Below are positions 18,421 through 26,399 of a stretch of DNA of 64,000 nt, one piece after another; position 1 is the stretch's first letter, and the number at the start of each line of letters is the position of its first letter. This stretch comes from an uncultured bacterium (lineage in GTDB: Bacteria; Bacillota; Clostridia; Lachnospirales; Lachnospiraceae): NCBI GenBank assembly GCA_905215155.1, contig CAJMPJ010000003.1:1-64000 (forward strand), in the 5' to 3' direction. The translations under genes and the position numbers were made by a program. The notes under the pieces are model-generated. The model did no database searches. It was not told the DNA's origin and saw nothing but the letters and a program-made list of their open reading frames with translations.

Positions 18421-19034
18421 TTCTTCTCTTCCTCAGTTTTTAAAAGAGCCAGTTGACAAAAATAAGCGGTTTCAGGATCCGTCATAAGGGGTTGTCCCAT
18501 CAGACTGCACTCTTTATAACGATTCATACAGCTTTTAATTGCATGAAGCTGCTCCCTGGTCCGTCCCAATGTCAGGTTTAAAATTTGTGATTCTAAATCT
18601 TCATAGAAGCTGGCGTTCCTTAAAAGGGCATTGGCAAGGCCATGGCTTAAGAGTTCTTTACTGCTCAGCCTCCGTATTTCTTCTCCCAACGAAGCTTTGG
18701 GTGCAAATAACAGATGCAGAAACCGGAGCCCCTTCCTATGGTGCGGATCAAACTGCAAGGCTCCATTTTCAGAAATCAAGCACAGATCGAATGCATACAT
18801 CTTTTCGTAAAGACTCATGGTAAACTCACAGTCAAGGATTAAAACCGCTATGAGATATGGATCAAAAAGGATTCCTTTTACCTCTGCGAATTCTGTCTCT
18901 GACATGGGGCTGAAACAGTCCTTTTTCAAATCCAGGATAATGATGTTTTTTCCGCCTGGTTCCATGATTCCATTTACAAACGGGACCAGATCTTTAACGG
19001 TTCTGATTTCCAAAAGCAACATATGTTCATCCAT
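18417..19034 (-). CDS. Degenerate crotonase-fold protein
   Basis: A 205-residue protein with no clear motif at first sight. Its layout follows a crotonase: a strand LIAVLILDCEF, then SLYEKMYAFDLCLISENGALQF in place of the usual GGxELAxACDxRIAxExAxF, and a C-terminal LSSKELLSHGLAN helix-turn like the ITAxEAxxxGLVN segment. The glycine-rich oxyanion loop and the second catalytic Glu (FDPHHRKG replaces xPExxLGLxPG) are gone. It is probably a non-catalytic partner or scaffold of the neighbouring crotonases. The start is the ATG at 19034 with GGGGG nine bases upstream, five bases after the thioesterase stop. Confidence 0.7.
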   Translation of the reverse strand: MDEHMLLLEIRTVKDLVPFVNGIMEPGGKNIIILDLKKDCFSPMSETEFAEVKGILFDPYLIAVLILDCEFTMSLYEKMYAFDLCLISENGALQFDPHHRKGLRFLHLLFAPKASLGEEIRRLSSKELLSHGLANALLRNASFYEDLESQILNLTLGRTREQLHAIKSCMNRYKECSLMGQPLMTDPETAYFCQLALLKTEEEKK

Positions 19035-19038
19035 CAAA

Positions 19039-19461
19039 TCAATCCCCCTTATGGGCGATGGCTGGTTCTTTGGCTGAAAATACTTCTCTGATATGAGGCG
19101 GAATGTCATACACGATCCGGTCCTCGGACACAAGAAGCATCTTTACCTTTGCCTTCATCATGGTAGTTCTTTGATCTTTGCCCACTGCTTTATGATCAGA
19201 TACAATATAATTGTTTTCGATCCAGTAACGGCTGTTTATGACAAACTGATCAAACAGCCTTAATTCTTTGATATATTTGACGTTTACTTCAATGACGACC
19301 GGATATAGCTTCTCCCGCTCTAAATCCTCCATCATGGAAAACTCACGAAAGAATTTCCAGCGCACCGTTTCTAAATAATTTAAATAAACCGAATTATTTA
19401 CATGTTTGAAAGAGTCCAACTCATGCCCCTGAACTTCAAACCAGCACTGATTCGTTAAAAT
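19039..19461 (-). CDS. Hot-dog fold acyl-CoA/ACP thioesterase with unusual start
   Basis: A 4HBT-type thioesterase, about 140 residues, which would release or edit acyl chains from CoA or ACP. The family core GHELDSFKHVNNSVYLNYLE is clear, with the Asp of ELDSF as the catalytic acid. The reading frame has a TTG at 19419, but starting there would cut the first beta strand (NQCWFEVQGHE). Upstream in the same frame there is no ATG, GTG or TTG; an ATT at 19461 is eight bases from AGGAG. Either ATT is the start or a frameshift links to another start. Coordinates given use ATT; the minimal alternative is 19039-19419. Confidence 0.75.
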   Translation of the reverse strand: MLTNQCWFEVQGHELDSFKHVNNSVYLNYLETVRWKFFREFSMMEDLEREKLYPVVIEVNVKYIKELRLFDQFVINSRYWIENNYIVSDHKAVGKDQRTTMMKAKVKMLLVSEDRIVYDIPPHIREVFSAKEPAIAHKGD

Positions 19462-19480
19462 ATGATCATCTCCTGTTCCC

Positions 19481-20218
19481 TTACCTATCCATGTTCTTTA
19501 ACAGCTTGGTAAAATAACTGCTTTCTTTTTCATACATAGGCCAACAGCCGGCCCCGGACGGATCCATACTGTCATAAAGATATTGTATTTGACTGGCGGA
19601 ACAGTTGTCTGTCAGTCCCTGGATCAGTTCCACCGCTTTGGAAAACGCTCCTTTTTTTTCTGTAAGCTCATCTGCCAGTCCAAGACCCACAGCTTGTCTG
19701 GCAGTTATCATATCTCCTGATAAAATGAGCCTTCTGGCTTCTCTCGGTCCGATCAGCTTTGGAAGTCTTACGGTTCCTCCAAACCCAGGCAATAGACCTA
19801 GGGTTACTTCCGGAAAAGAAAACAAAGCAGATTCTGCCGCCACCCGGTAATTGCAGCTGAGGGCAATCTCAAGTCCCGCTCCAAAGCAGGCTCCTTCGAT
19901 GGCCGCCACGGTGATCAGAGGCAGGGCTTCCAGGCAGGATAATATCTTTTTCCCCTCATTCAGTTGTTTTTCAAGGATCTTGGGGGAATCTTTATACCTC
20001 CGGATCCGGTCTACATTGGCTCCTTTGCTGAAGTTCCTTCCGTTTCCCGTTATGATCAGTCCCTTAAACGGATTATGATACAGCCACTGTTTCAATTGAA
20101 GGAGATCCATAAAAACAGCATCATCCACCAGATTATCTCTTCCATTTTGAAGTCTTAATACTCCGATGCTCTCTCCCACAGTATCATATTTCACCATAAA
20201 CGCAGACTCTGTGTCCAT
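19481..20218 (-). CDS. Enoyl-CoA hydratase/isomerase family protein (crotonase 2)
   Basis: A 245-residue crotonase with the NFSKGANV oxyanion segment, the FGAGLEIALSCNYRVA block and FPEVTLGLLPGFGGT, so both catalytic Glu positions are kept. It is two bases from the ACP gene, so its substrate may be ACP-bound. The two intact crotonases could divide hydration/dehydration and isomerisation or decarboxylation between them, as ECH1/ECH2 do in polyketide beta-branching cassettes, but the HMG-synthase and KS-decarboxylase of such cassettes are not clearly present. Confidence 0.88.
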   Translation of the reverse strand: MDTESAFMVKYDTVGESIGVLRLQNGRDNLVDDAVFMDLLQLKQWLYHNPFKGLIITGNGRNFSKGANVDRIRRYKDSPKILEKQLNEGKKILSCLEALPLITVAAIEGACFGAGLEIALSCNYRVAAESALFSFPEVTLGLLPGFGGTVRLPKLIGPREARRLILSGDMITARQAVGLGLADELTEKKGAFSKAVELIQGLTDNCSASQIQYLYDSMDPSGAGCWPMYEKESSYFTKLLKNMDR

Positions 20219-20220
20219 GA

Positions 20221-20526
20221 TTACAGCACCTCTACGATGTCATTTTCCTTTTCATATACCATATAGGCAGTCTCAATGACTTCTTTGATGGTATTGGCCG
20301 GATTTTTAAGTAAATATTTACCAATATTCTGCATCTGGATGTTTAAGCTGTATTTCTTTTTTAACTGTTCGATTAACTCAACAAACATCAGGGAATCACC
20401 GTCTAAATCATCAATTACGGATAAGTCATCCTTAAGCTCTGTTACGGGAACCTCACACTCATCGGCTAAAAATGAGTATACCATTTCTTTAATTTCTTTT
20501 TTTGTCTCTTCCTTTAACTGTCTCAT
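20221..20526 (-). CDS. Acyl carrier protein 1 (N-terminally extended)
   Basis: A 101-residue carrier protein with the phosphopantetheine attachment Ser 45 in DLDGDSLMFVE, followed by the expected amphipathic helices. It carries acyl intermediates for the condensing enzymes of the operon and should be activated by the Sfp-type transferase at 10612. It has a longer, charged N-terminus and C-terminus than housekeeping AcpP (about 75 residues). The ATG has AAAGGAG upstream. Confidence 0.92.
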   Translation of the reverse strand: MRQLKEETKKEIKEMVYSFLADECEVPVTELKDDLSVIDDLDGDSLMFVELIEQLKKKYSLNIQMQNIGKYLLKNPANTIKEVIETAYMVYEKENDIVEVL

Positions 20527-20548
20527 TTTATTTCTCCTTTGTTTTTTA

Positions 20549-21412
20549 TTATGATTTAATATTTGCTAAAAATAAGTAAAGGCACCTGCTTAAAATTACA
20601 GCAATCACCAGAAAAACAACAAGCTCAGAAACATCGGTGGATACTCCATTGACTGACTGATTGATAAACATGGCAATAATAACAATGACAAGTACCATCT
20701 GCTTGATAACCATAACCGGTGCTAAGAGGTAACCAAACTTATTCTTTTTCATCAGTAAGATTCCTGACAGAATTCCTGCCGGAATCAGAATGGATAAGTC
20801 CAGAGCCTGGATCACCAACGTGGTGTAATGTTCCAGTTCCCCCGGAACTTCTTGATGTATAAGGGGAATGCAAATTCTCTTTAACCACATCATGCCAGCC
20901 AATACCGCGGTTATGATGAGGATAGTTCCTACGAATTTTTCCGGAAATCCTTTGCCTAGTCTGGACGGAATATCTTCTTCCCATAAGGAGAAGAAGGTCA
21001 GTATAAAAGCAAAAAAGCAGGCAGACAAAACTGCAGCATATACGAGAAACAGCCCATTATACATTGCACCAAACGAATAGGTAGCATAAGTATAAAGAAG
21101 GTATCCCAAAAGTCCAAGAAGGAGAAATCTGCCTTTTAAGGAGCCTCTTCCCGCAAGCACCAACGACCCCAGCAGTGCAGGGATTCCAAGAACCAACGTT
21201 ACCCCATCCTGGGCTTTTGCCTGCAATGCCATGGAGACGGATTCATTTTTATAAATCCCATGTCCATATGCCATTACAAGGTTCCCATGGATCGAACGCA
21301 GCGATATCTCTTTCTCTCCTCCTGTCAGAAAAATTCCGCAGGCAGCGGCGGTTCCCGCCAGTATTACTATCAATATGGTTAAGAAACTGATTGCTTTTCT
21401 ATATTTCATCAT
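20549..21412 (-). CDS. Polytopic membrane protein of unknown function
   Basis: A 287-residue protein with about eight predicted membrane spans, starting after a short basic N-terminus. A hydrophilic stretch near residues 35-60 (after the first span) would be exposed outside. No transporter or enzyme motif was recognised. It overlaps iorB by 14 bp and precedes the ACP gene, so it is part of the operon. It could be a transporter, a membrane anchor or an acyl/sugar-processing enzyme for the product; nothing in the sequence decides this. Confidence 0.75.
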   Translation of the reverse strand: MMKYRKAISFLTILIVILAGTAAACGIFLTGGEKEISLRSIHGNLVMAYGHGIYKNESVSMALQAKAQDGVTLVLGIPALLGSLVLAGRGSLKGRFLLLGLLGYLLYTYATYSFGAMYNGLFLVYAAVLSACFFAFILTFFSLWEEDIPSRLGKGFPEKFVGTILIITAVLAGMMWLKRICIPLIHQEVPGELEHYTTLVIQALDLSILIPAGILSGILLMKKNKFGYLLAPVMVIKQMVLVIVIIAMFINQSVNGVSTDVSELVVFLVIAVILSRCLYLFLANIKS

Positions 21413-22001
21413 TCTCTCCGTTTAACTCTATGCTTCTGCTCTTTTTATACCCAAGCGCAAACGCTTTTAAATTGATATCTGCCAGTTTTTCCTGTACCAC
21501 TTCTTTTATGGCTGTAAGCCATTTGTCCTCTTCAATTTCTGTGGTGGCTGCCAATGCTCCGATCAGGATTACGTTCACCGTCTTTAAGTTTCCGGCCTCT
21601 TTGGCATAAGCGAGGGCATCAATGACCTTACAATGGATTGGCAGGGATAGAAGCTTTTTCTCTAAATCCTCAGGATAGTTTGCGGTACCAGTGATGACCG
21701 GCATAGGATCAATCCGCTGGCTGCTTGTGATTAAGGTACCTCCCGGCTTTAGCCATTCCACATATCTGGCCCCTTCTAACAGCTCAAAAGCAAGAATCAC
21801 GTCTGCGGTTCCTTTCTCTATGATGGGGGAATGGATCTTTTTACCAAATCTTACATAGGTCACTACGCTTCCGCCTCTTTGGGACATGCCGTGTACCTCG
21901 GAAACTTTTACATCAAGCTCCAGGTTTTGGGCCAGCTTTCCAAGAATCCGGCTGGCAACCACAGCTCCCTGACCGCCAACTGCTGCAATCAGAATATTCA
22001 T
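21399..22001 (-). CDS. iorB: Indolepyruvate:ferredoxin oxidoreductase beta subunit
   Basis: A 200-residue gamma-domain-type subunit of 2-oxoacid:ferredoxin oxidoreductases, with the GVGGQGxxxAS-type N-terminal motif (AVGGQGAVVASRILG) and SEVHGMSQRGGSV, the IorB signature. With IorA it decarboxylates aryl pyruvates (indolepyruvate, phenylpyruvate, hydroxyphenylpyruvate) to aryl-acetyl-CoA and reduces ferredoxin. Its presence inside a fatty acid/polyketide-like operon suggests an aryl-acetyl-CoA starter or ferredoxin supply. The gap to iorA is 15 bp. Confidence 0.93.
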   Translation of the reverse strand: MNILIAAVGGQGAVVASRILGKLAQNLELDVKVSEVHGMSQRGGSVVTYVRFGKKIHSPIIEKGTADVILAFELLEGARYVEWLKPGGTLITSSQRIDPMPVITGTANYPEDLEKKLLSLPIHCKVIDALAYAKEAGNLKTVNVILIGALAATTEIEEDKWLTAIKEVVQEKLADINLKAFALGYKKSRSIELNGENDEI

Positions 22002-22016
22002 ACCGCTTCTCCCTTC

Positions 22017-23750
22017 TTATGCTTCTTTCTTAATGGCATCAAACCTGCAAACGCTGGCACATAGCTCACACCCCACACAAAGCTCCTTTTTTATCTCTGC
22101 TATGCCCTGGGAAAAGGATATGGCAGGACATCCAATCTTCATACATGCTTTGCAGCCAATGCATCCTCTGATGTTTAAAGGTTTGTGGATCAGGGGTGAG
22201 TTTTTCAGGAGTATGCAGGGACGCTTCGTAATGATGACAGACGGCTCCTCGGCCTGTGTCTCCTCTGTGATGATCCGCTCCAATTCCGTAATATCATAGG
22301 CGTCTACGGTTTGAATTCTTTTTATTCCTATGGCTTTTGCCAGAGCCACAAAATCAACGGCCTGACTCTTTTCTCCCCGAATGGTACAACCGGTTCCCGG
22401 ATGGTCCTGGTGTCCGGTCATGGCGGTGGTGGAATTATTCAGGATAATCACCGTAACATTCCCCTGATTGTATACCACATCAATCAACGCGGTGATGCCG
22501 GAGTGAATGAAGGTGGAATCTCCAATAACTGCAACTGTTTTCTTTGAAAATTCCTTTCCCCTGGCTTTCTCAAACCCAAAGGCCATTCCAATGCTGGCCC
22601 CCATGCATATGGACGTGTCCATGGCGCTTAAAGGAGAAAATGCCGCCAGCGTATAGCAGCCGATATCCCCGGATACGTGAAGCTTTAGCTTGTTTAAAAC
22701 ATAAAACACCCCTCTGTGATGACAGCCGGGACAGAGAACCGGAGGCCTTATGGGAATGCCTTTGGACAGTTCTGTCTCCACTCCAGCAATCGTCTCCTTG
22801 AGCACTGCGGTACGGACGATTTCCTGATTTAGTTCCCCAATGGTGGGAAGCACTTCTTTTCCAACGACCGCCAGGCCCCAGGACCTGATCTTCTCCTCAA
22901 TGATCGGTTCCAGTTCTTCAATGACGTAAACGGTCTTACAGCTTTTTATGAATTCCGTAATTTTCTTTCTGGGAAGGGGATGGGTAATCCCAAGTTTTAA
23001 ATAAGAAGCTTCGGGAAGCACCTCTTTGGAATATTGATACGCAATGCCGCTGGTAATGATTCCAATGTTCGTGTCATGATATTCCACCGTGTTAAGTTCT
23101 GTGGTCTCTGCAAATTCTTCCAGCTTTCTTAAACGCTCCTCTGCGATGACTCTTCTCTTTTTTGCCACTGCCGGAGCCACGATATACTTGTTGGGATTTT
23201 TGTCATATTCCCTTAACTCCCAGGGCATCGGTTCTTTCAGCTCCACCAGGCTTTGGGAGTGAGAGATCCTCGTGTTTAACCGAAGAATCACCGGTGTGTC
23301 AAAAGTCTCACTGATCTCCAATCCCGCTCCCACAAACTCCTTACATTCCTGGCTGTCCGATGGTTCCAGAACCGGAACCTTAGCCGCCTTTCCAAAGTAC
23401 CTGGTGTCCTGCTCATTCTGGGAACTGTGCTGGCTGGGATCGTCTGCAACCACAAGCAGCAGACCAGCATTCACACCGGGATAAGAAATCGACATCAGGG
23501 GATCAGCCGCTACGTTCAGCCCCACATGTTTCATGGAAACAATCGTTCTCGCTCCCGCAATGGAAGCCCCGATTCCCACCTCTAATGCAACTTTCTCATT
23601 GGGAGACCATTCTGTGTTTATCGTTTCATATTTCTTTATATTTTCTGTAATTTCCGTACTTGGTGTCCCCGGATAGGCGGAGGCAACCGTTACTCCATAT
23701 TCAAACGCACCCCTTGCAACTGCTTCATTTCCTAAAAGTATATGTTTCAT
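22017..23750 (-). CDS. iorA: Indolepyruvate:ferredoxin oxidoreductase alpha subunit
   Basis: A 577-residue subunit with N-terminal pyrimidine domain (LLGNEAVARGAFEYGVTVASAYPGTPSTEI), a TPP-binding domain (GDIGCYTLA, then GDSTFIHSG ... NNSTTAMTG) and a C-terminal two-cluster ferredoxin domain (CIGCKACMKIGCP and CVGCELCASVC). It forms aryl-acetyl-CoA from aryl 2-oxoacids with ferredoxin as acceptor. Housekeeping iorAB pairs exist in many anaerobes; embedding in this operon is unusual. Electrons could go to the AOR or the radical SAM enzyme. Confidence 0.94.
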   Translation of the reverse strand: MKHILLGNEAVARGAFEYGVTVASAYPGTPSTEITENIKKYETINTEWSPNEKVALEVGIGASIAGARTIVSMKHVGLNVAADPLMSISYPGVNAGLLLVVADDPSQHSSQNEQDTRYFGKAAKVPVLEPSDSQECKEFVGAGLEISETFDTPVILRLNTRISHSQSLVELKEPMPWELREYDKNPNKYIVAPAVAKKRRVIAEERLRKLEEFAETTELNTVEYHDTNIGIITSGIAYQYSKEVLPEASYLKLGITHPLPRKKITEFIKSCKTVYVIEELEPIIEEKIRSWGLAVVGKEVLPTIGELNQEIVRTAVLKETIAGVETELSKGIPIRPPVLCPGCHHRGVFYVLNKLKLHVSGDIGCYTLAAFSPLSAMDTSICMGASIGMAFGFEKARGKEFSKKTVAVIGDSTFIHSGITALIDVVYNQGNVTVIILNNSTTAMTGHQDHPGTGCTIRGEKSQAVDFVALAKAIGIKRIQTVDAYDITELERIITEETQAEEPSVIITKRPCILLKNSPLIHKPLNIRGCIGCKACMKIGCPAISFSQGIAEIKKELCVGCELCASVCRFDAIKKEA

Positions 23751-23757
23751 ACGTGTA

Positions 23758-24216
23758 TCATTTCCTTTCGAAATGTTCCTGTAGATTATGAATGTCGTTT
23801 ACCACCTTTTGAAAATGTCTGTCCCGTTCCGGACTGACCACATGGGCTTCTTCCATGGAAAATTCAACGGATACCCCTTGGTCGGCGGCTCCAAAGGAAA
23901 AGCAGCCCACCGGGTGATAGGGACCGTTTAAAATGTAAAAAGATATTTTTTTATACCGGTCACATTCTATAATTTTATAATCAGCTTGAATGGTCTTATC
24001 TGAAGGGCCATTCATCTCCTGCAAAAACACTGCACCCGTTTTGATGGGCTGCTCCGACGGATATTCCACCGATTTTACTCCCGGCCGCCATATCTTATTG
24101 TTTCTTCCGTCCAATAGGAATTCAAAAATTTCCTCTAATTTACCGTGTAACAAGACGCTTGCACTCGCATATGCCACCGTTTTATCTCCTTTGTCTGTCG
24201 TACTAAAAAACCTCAT
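23758..24216 (-). CDS. SRPBCC (START-like) family protein 1
   Basis: A 152-residue helix-grip protein from the ATG at 24216, which has GGGGA close upstream. The order of strands (ASASVLLHGKLEEIFEFLLDGRN, then KSVEYPSEQPIKTGAVFLQEMNG) resembles polyketide cyclase/dehydrase-like SRPBCC proteins, which bind hydrophobic ligands and may cyclise, dehydrate or shield intermediates. The start lies inside the 3' end of the GNAT gene. A longer frame with TTG at 24249 is possible but less likely. Confidence 0.75.
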   Translation of the reverse strand: MRFFSTTDKGDKTVAYASASVLLHGKLEEIFEFLLDGRNNKIWRPGVKSVEYPSEQPIKTGAVFLQEMNGPSDKTIQADYKIIECDRYKKISFYILNGPYHPVGCFSFGAADQGVSVEFSMEEAHVVSPERDRHFQKVVNDIHNLQEHFERK

Positions 24217-25135
24217 TGTCCCCAATGACCAGATTGGAAGTTTCTCCAAGAGAAACCGGACCTTTCGTCATGGGAGTATACGCTATGAGATTGCTGTATT
24301 CTGTACTTTCGCTAAATCCCGCACGTCTGAAATATTCCGCATAAATGGTAGAGCTTAATACATTCATAAGGGTTACCGGTTCTTTTATGGTGCCTGCTGC
24401 CTTTAATAATTCTAAAAATATGGTCTCATCCTCCGCTTCCACATCAAGGATATGTATTCGGCGGGAAGGCTCGTAGTATTTAAACACCACATATCCTCTC
24501 ACCCTGCCCTTTTCCTGGAAAAAAAATATGCTATAGTTCCCGGAGGGACGCTTGAAATAACGCCAGGAAAAGTACTCCACCTCTTTTACAATGGAAAATG
24601 ATCTTCCGTCAGCAATGCTTAAGGCAAAGTCCGAAAAAGCCTTTTCCCAAAACCGTAAATTAAACGAGGTAAGGGGACTGATGCGTTCATCCACGATTTT
24701 ACCGGAAACCACATCTTTGATCCTCTTCGTTTCCAGGTAATAATTCTTTGGAAATGCAGTCCACCCTACTCTCCGGTGCCCGGGCAGAGAGTTTTCATTT
24801 GGAAATCCAATCAAGATTTGAACCCCTTGTTCCCCTGCCTTTGAAAGTACATACCGTCCCAGCTTTGTAAATAAATGGAAGCCCTGATATTCTGGTGTGA
24901 CAAAAACATTGTTGCACAGCCCGCTCTTTACCAGCTTCCCATGAAAGAAGGCATGACTTTGCAGGATACAATATCCAGCGGAAAGAACCTCCTGGTCAAA
25001 GGCTCCATAGACAAGATTTCTGGAATCAAAAATCCATTCATAGTCCCTCTTTTCAAAGGGCCGCTCAAAGGCAAGTTCCCAGCCGATTATAAATGCAAGC
25101 TTTTCCCACTCTTTGGTCAGTCGTCTGAATTCCAT
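24203..25135 (-). CDS. GNAT-like N-acyltransferase
   Basis: A 310-residue protein from the ATG at 25135, preceded by a strong GGGGAGGGG-type site. It has the shape of a two-lobed GNAT enzyme: CNNVFVTPEYQGFHLFTKLGRYVLSKAGEQGV resembles the acyl-CoA-binding motif A with its Q/RGxG-like turn, followed by GFPNENS. It may acylate an amino sugar or an amine on the product, which would pair with the PIG-L deacetylase of the same operon; this is a context inference. Relatives are often annotated only as GNAT family. Confidence 0.7.
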   Translation of the reverse strand: MEFRRLTKEWEKLAFIIGWELAFERPFEKRDYEWIFDSRNLVYGAFDQEVLSAGYCILQSHAFFHGKLVKSGLCNNVFVTPEYQGFHLFTKLGRYVLSKAGEQGVQILIGFPNENSLPGHRRVGWTAFPKNYYLETKRIKDVVSGKIVDERISPLTSFNLRFWEKAFSDFALSIADGRSFSIVKEVEYFSWRYFKRPSGNYSIFFFQEKGRVRGYVVFKYYEPSRRIHILDVEAEDETIFLELLKAAGTIKEPVTLMNVLSSTIYAEYFRRAGFSESTEYSNLIAYTPMTKGPVSLGETSNLVIGDNEVF

Positions 25136-25166
25136 GGCACACCCCTCCCCTTTTGTTTTACTCAAG

Positions 25167-25385
25167 TTATTTATCTGCCTCCAGCTTTTTTGCCAGCTCT
25201 GCAAACGTCATGGTTTTTTCCACTTCTTCATCTTCAATGTCCAGCTCCAGCGTCTCACTCAGTTCAATGATGAACTGAACCAGATTCATGGAATCAAACC
25301 GCTTTGCTTCTTCCAGTCTGGAGGACGGCAGAATATCATCATCCTCAAAAATCTCTGTGGCGAGTGCCATTATTACATCTAACAT
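25167..25385 (-). CDS. Acyl carrier protein 2
   Basis: A compact 72-residue carrier protein. The attachment site is Ser 32 in KRFDSMNLVQFI, a DSM variant of the usual DSL, followed by an acidic helix III region. It lies directly downstream of the canonical KAS III gene (22-bp gap), so it may carry the starter unit. The two ACPs of the operon are clearly different in length and around the active Ser, which suggests separate roles. Confidence 0.9.
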   Translation of the reverse strand: MLDVIMALATEIFEDDDILPSSRLEEAKRFDSMNLVQFIIELSETLELDIEDEEVEKTMTFAELAKKLEADK

Positions 25386-25407
25386 CGTAAGTTCCTCTTT
25401 TCTCCGT

Positions 25408-26376
25408 TTATTCCCTATGATTTTCTTTCTTCAGATAGCAGCCCGCCCAGGAAAGTCCGCCTCCGAAAGCTGCCAGAAAAACATGGTCCTCTTCATTTGC
25501 TTTTTCTGATTCCAGATATTCGTTTAAGGCAATTAAAACAGAAGCACCAGCCGTATTGGCGTATTTCTCCACATTGATGAAGAATATCTCCTCCGGTATA
25601 TTGGTACGTCTTGCAATCTCTTTGATAATGTTTCGGTTGGCCTGATGAGTGATGATCCGGTCAGCCTCTACGGCATTCCTTTCTGCCAGGGTCTCAATCA
25701 GTGCACTTCCTTTTTCACAGGCAAAACGGTATACACTTTGGCCGTCCATAGAAAAGTAATAATCCCGTTCCTTTTTTACGGCTGGGGCCGGAAGCATACT
25801 TCCTCCTGCCGGTATCTGAATCACATCACAGCCGCTTCCATCTGAAAAAAGCAGGACATCCTTTAGCTCATAGAGTCCATGACCGGACACAAGGACCGCG
25901 GCCGCTCCATCTCCAAAATAGGGATAGGTAGCAATATCTTTTGGATTCAATAACCGGCTGTACACCTCTGCGGCTACCACGATCACATTTTTTATCCCAT
26001 CTTTTATGAGAGAAGAAGCGATTTTTAATCCATAGATTCCTCCGCTGCAGACAGAATTAAGATCAAAACAAAAAGCGTTCTTCAAACCGCAGATTTCCTG
26101 GATCCTCGTTGCAGTCGCAGGCTGTATCCGGTCCGGAGAGGATGTGGCACAAATGAGGGCATCAATCCCAGATGGGTCCATTCCGGTCTTTTTTAACAGC
26201 TGCTTTACTGCCAGGGCACCAATATCTGAAGTACACTCGTCGGTCACATGTCTTCTTGTCTTAATTCCGGCCTTTTCTTCAATAAGCTGCCGGTATTTCG
26301 GCGGAAACTGGGTCAGCTCAGAATTGGATATTTCTTTGGCAGGCAGGTATTGCGCCGTATTCACGATATAAGCCAT
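25408..26376 (-). CDS. Beta-ketoacyl-ACP synthase III (FabH-type)
   Basis: A 322-residue condensing enzyme with the complete KAS III triad: Cys 110 (LNSVCSGGIYG), His 244 (ITHQANRNI) and Asn 274 (YANTAGASV), plus the C-terminal FGGGLSWAG loop. It starts chains by condensing an acyl-CoA primer with malonyl-ACP. In this operon aryl-acetyl-CoA from IorAB is a plausible primer. It is the catalytic counterpart to the degenerate KAS III-like protein at 16583. Confidence 0.94.
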   Translation of the reverse strand: MAYIVNTAQYLPAKEISNSELTQFPPKYRQLIEEKAGIKTRRHVTDECTSDIGALAVKQLLKKTGMDPSGIDALICATSSPDRIQPATATRIQEICGLKNAFCFDLNSVCSGGIYGLKIASSLIKDGIKNVIVVAAEVYSRLLNPKDIATYPYFGDGAAAVLVSGHGLYELKDVLLFSDGSGCDVIQIPAGGSMLPAPAVKKERDYYFSMDGQSVYRFACEKGSALIETLAERNAVEADRIITHQANRNIIKEIARRTNIPEEIFFINVEKYANTAGASVLIALNEYLESEKANEEDHVFLAAFGGGLSWAGCYLKKENHRE

Positions 26377-26399
26377 AATTCCTCCCCCTTATGTACATA

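Noticed and set aside
16583..20526. Polyketide beta-branching (HMG-synthase) cassette
   Set aside because: ACP and crotonases fit, but the KAS III-like protein lacks the HMG-CoA synthase Cys-His-Glu layout and there is no decarboxylating KS with altered Cys.
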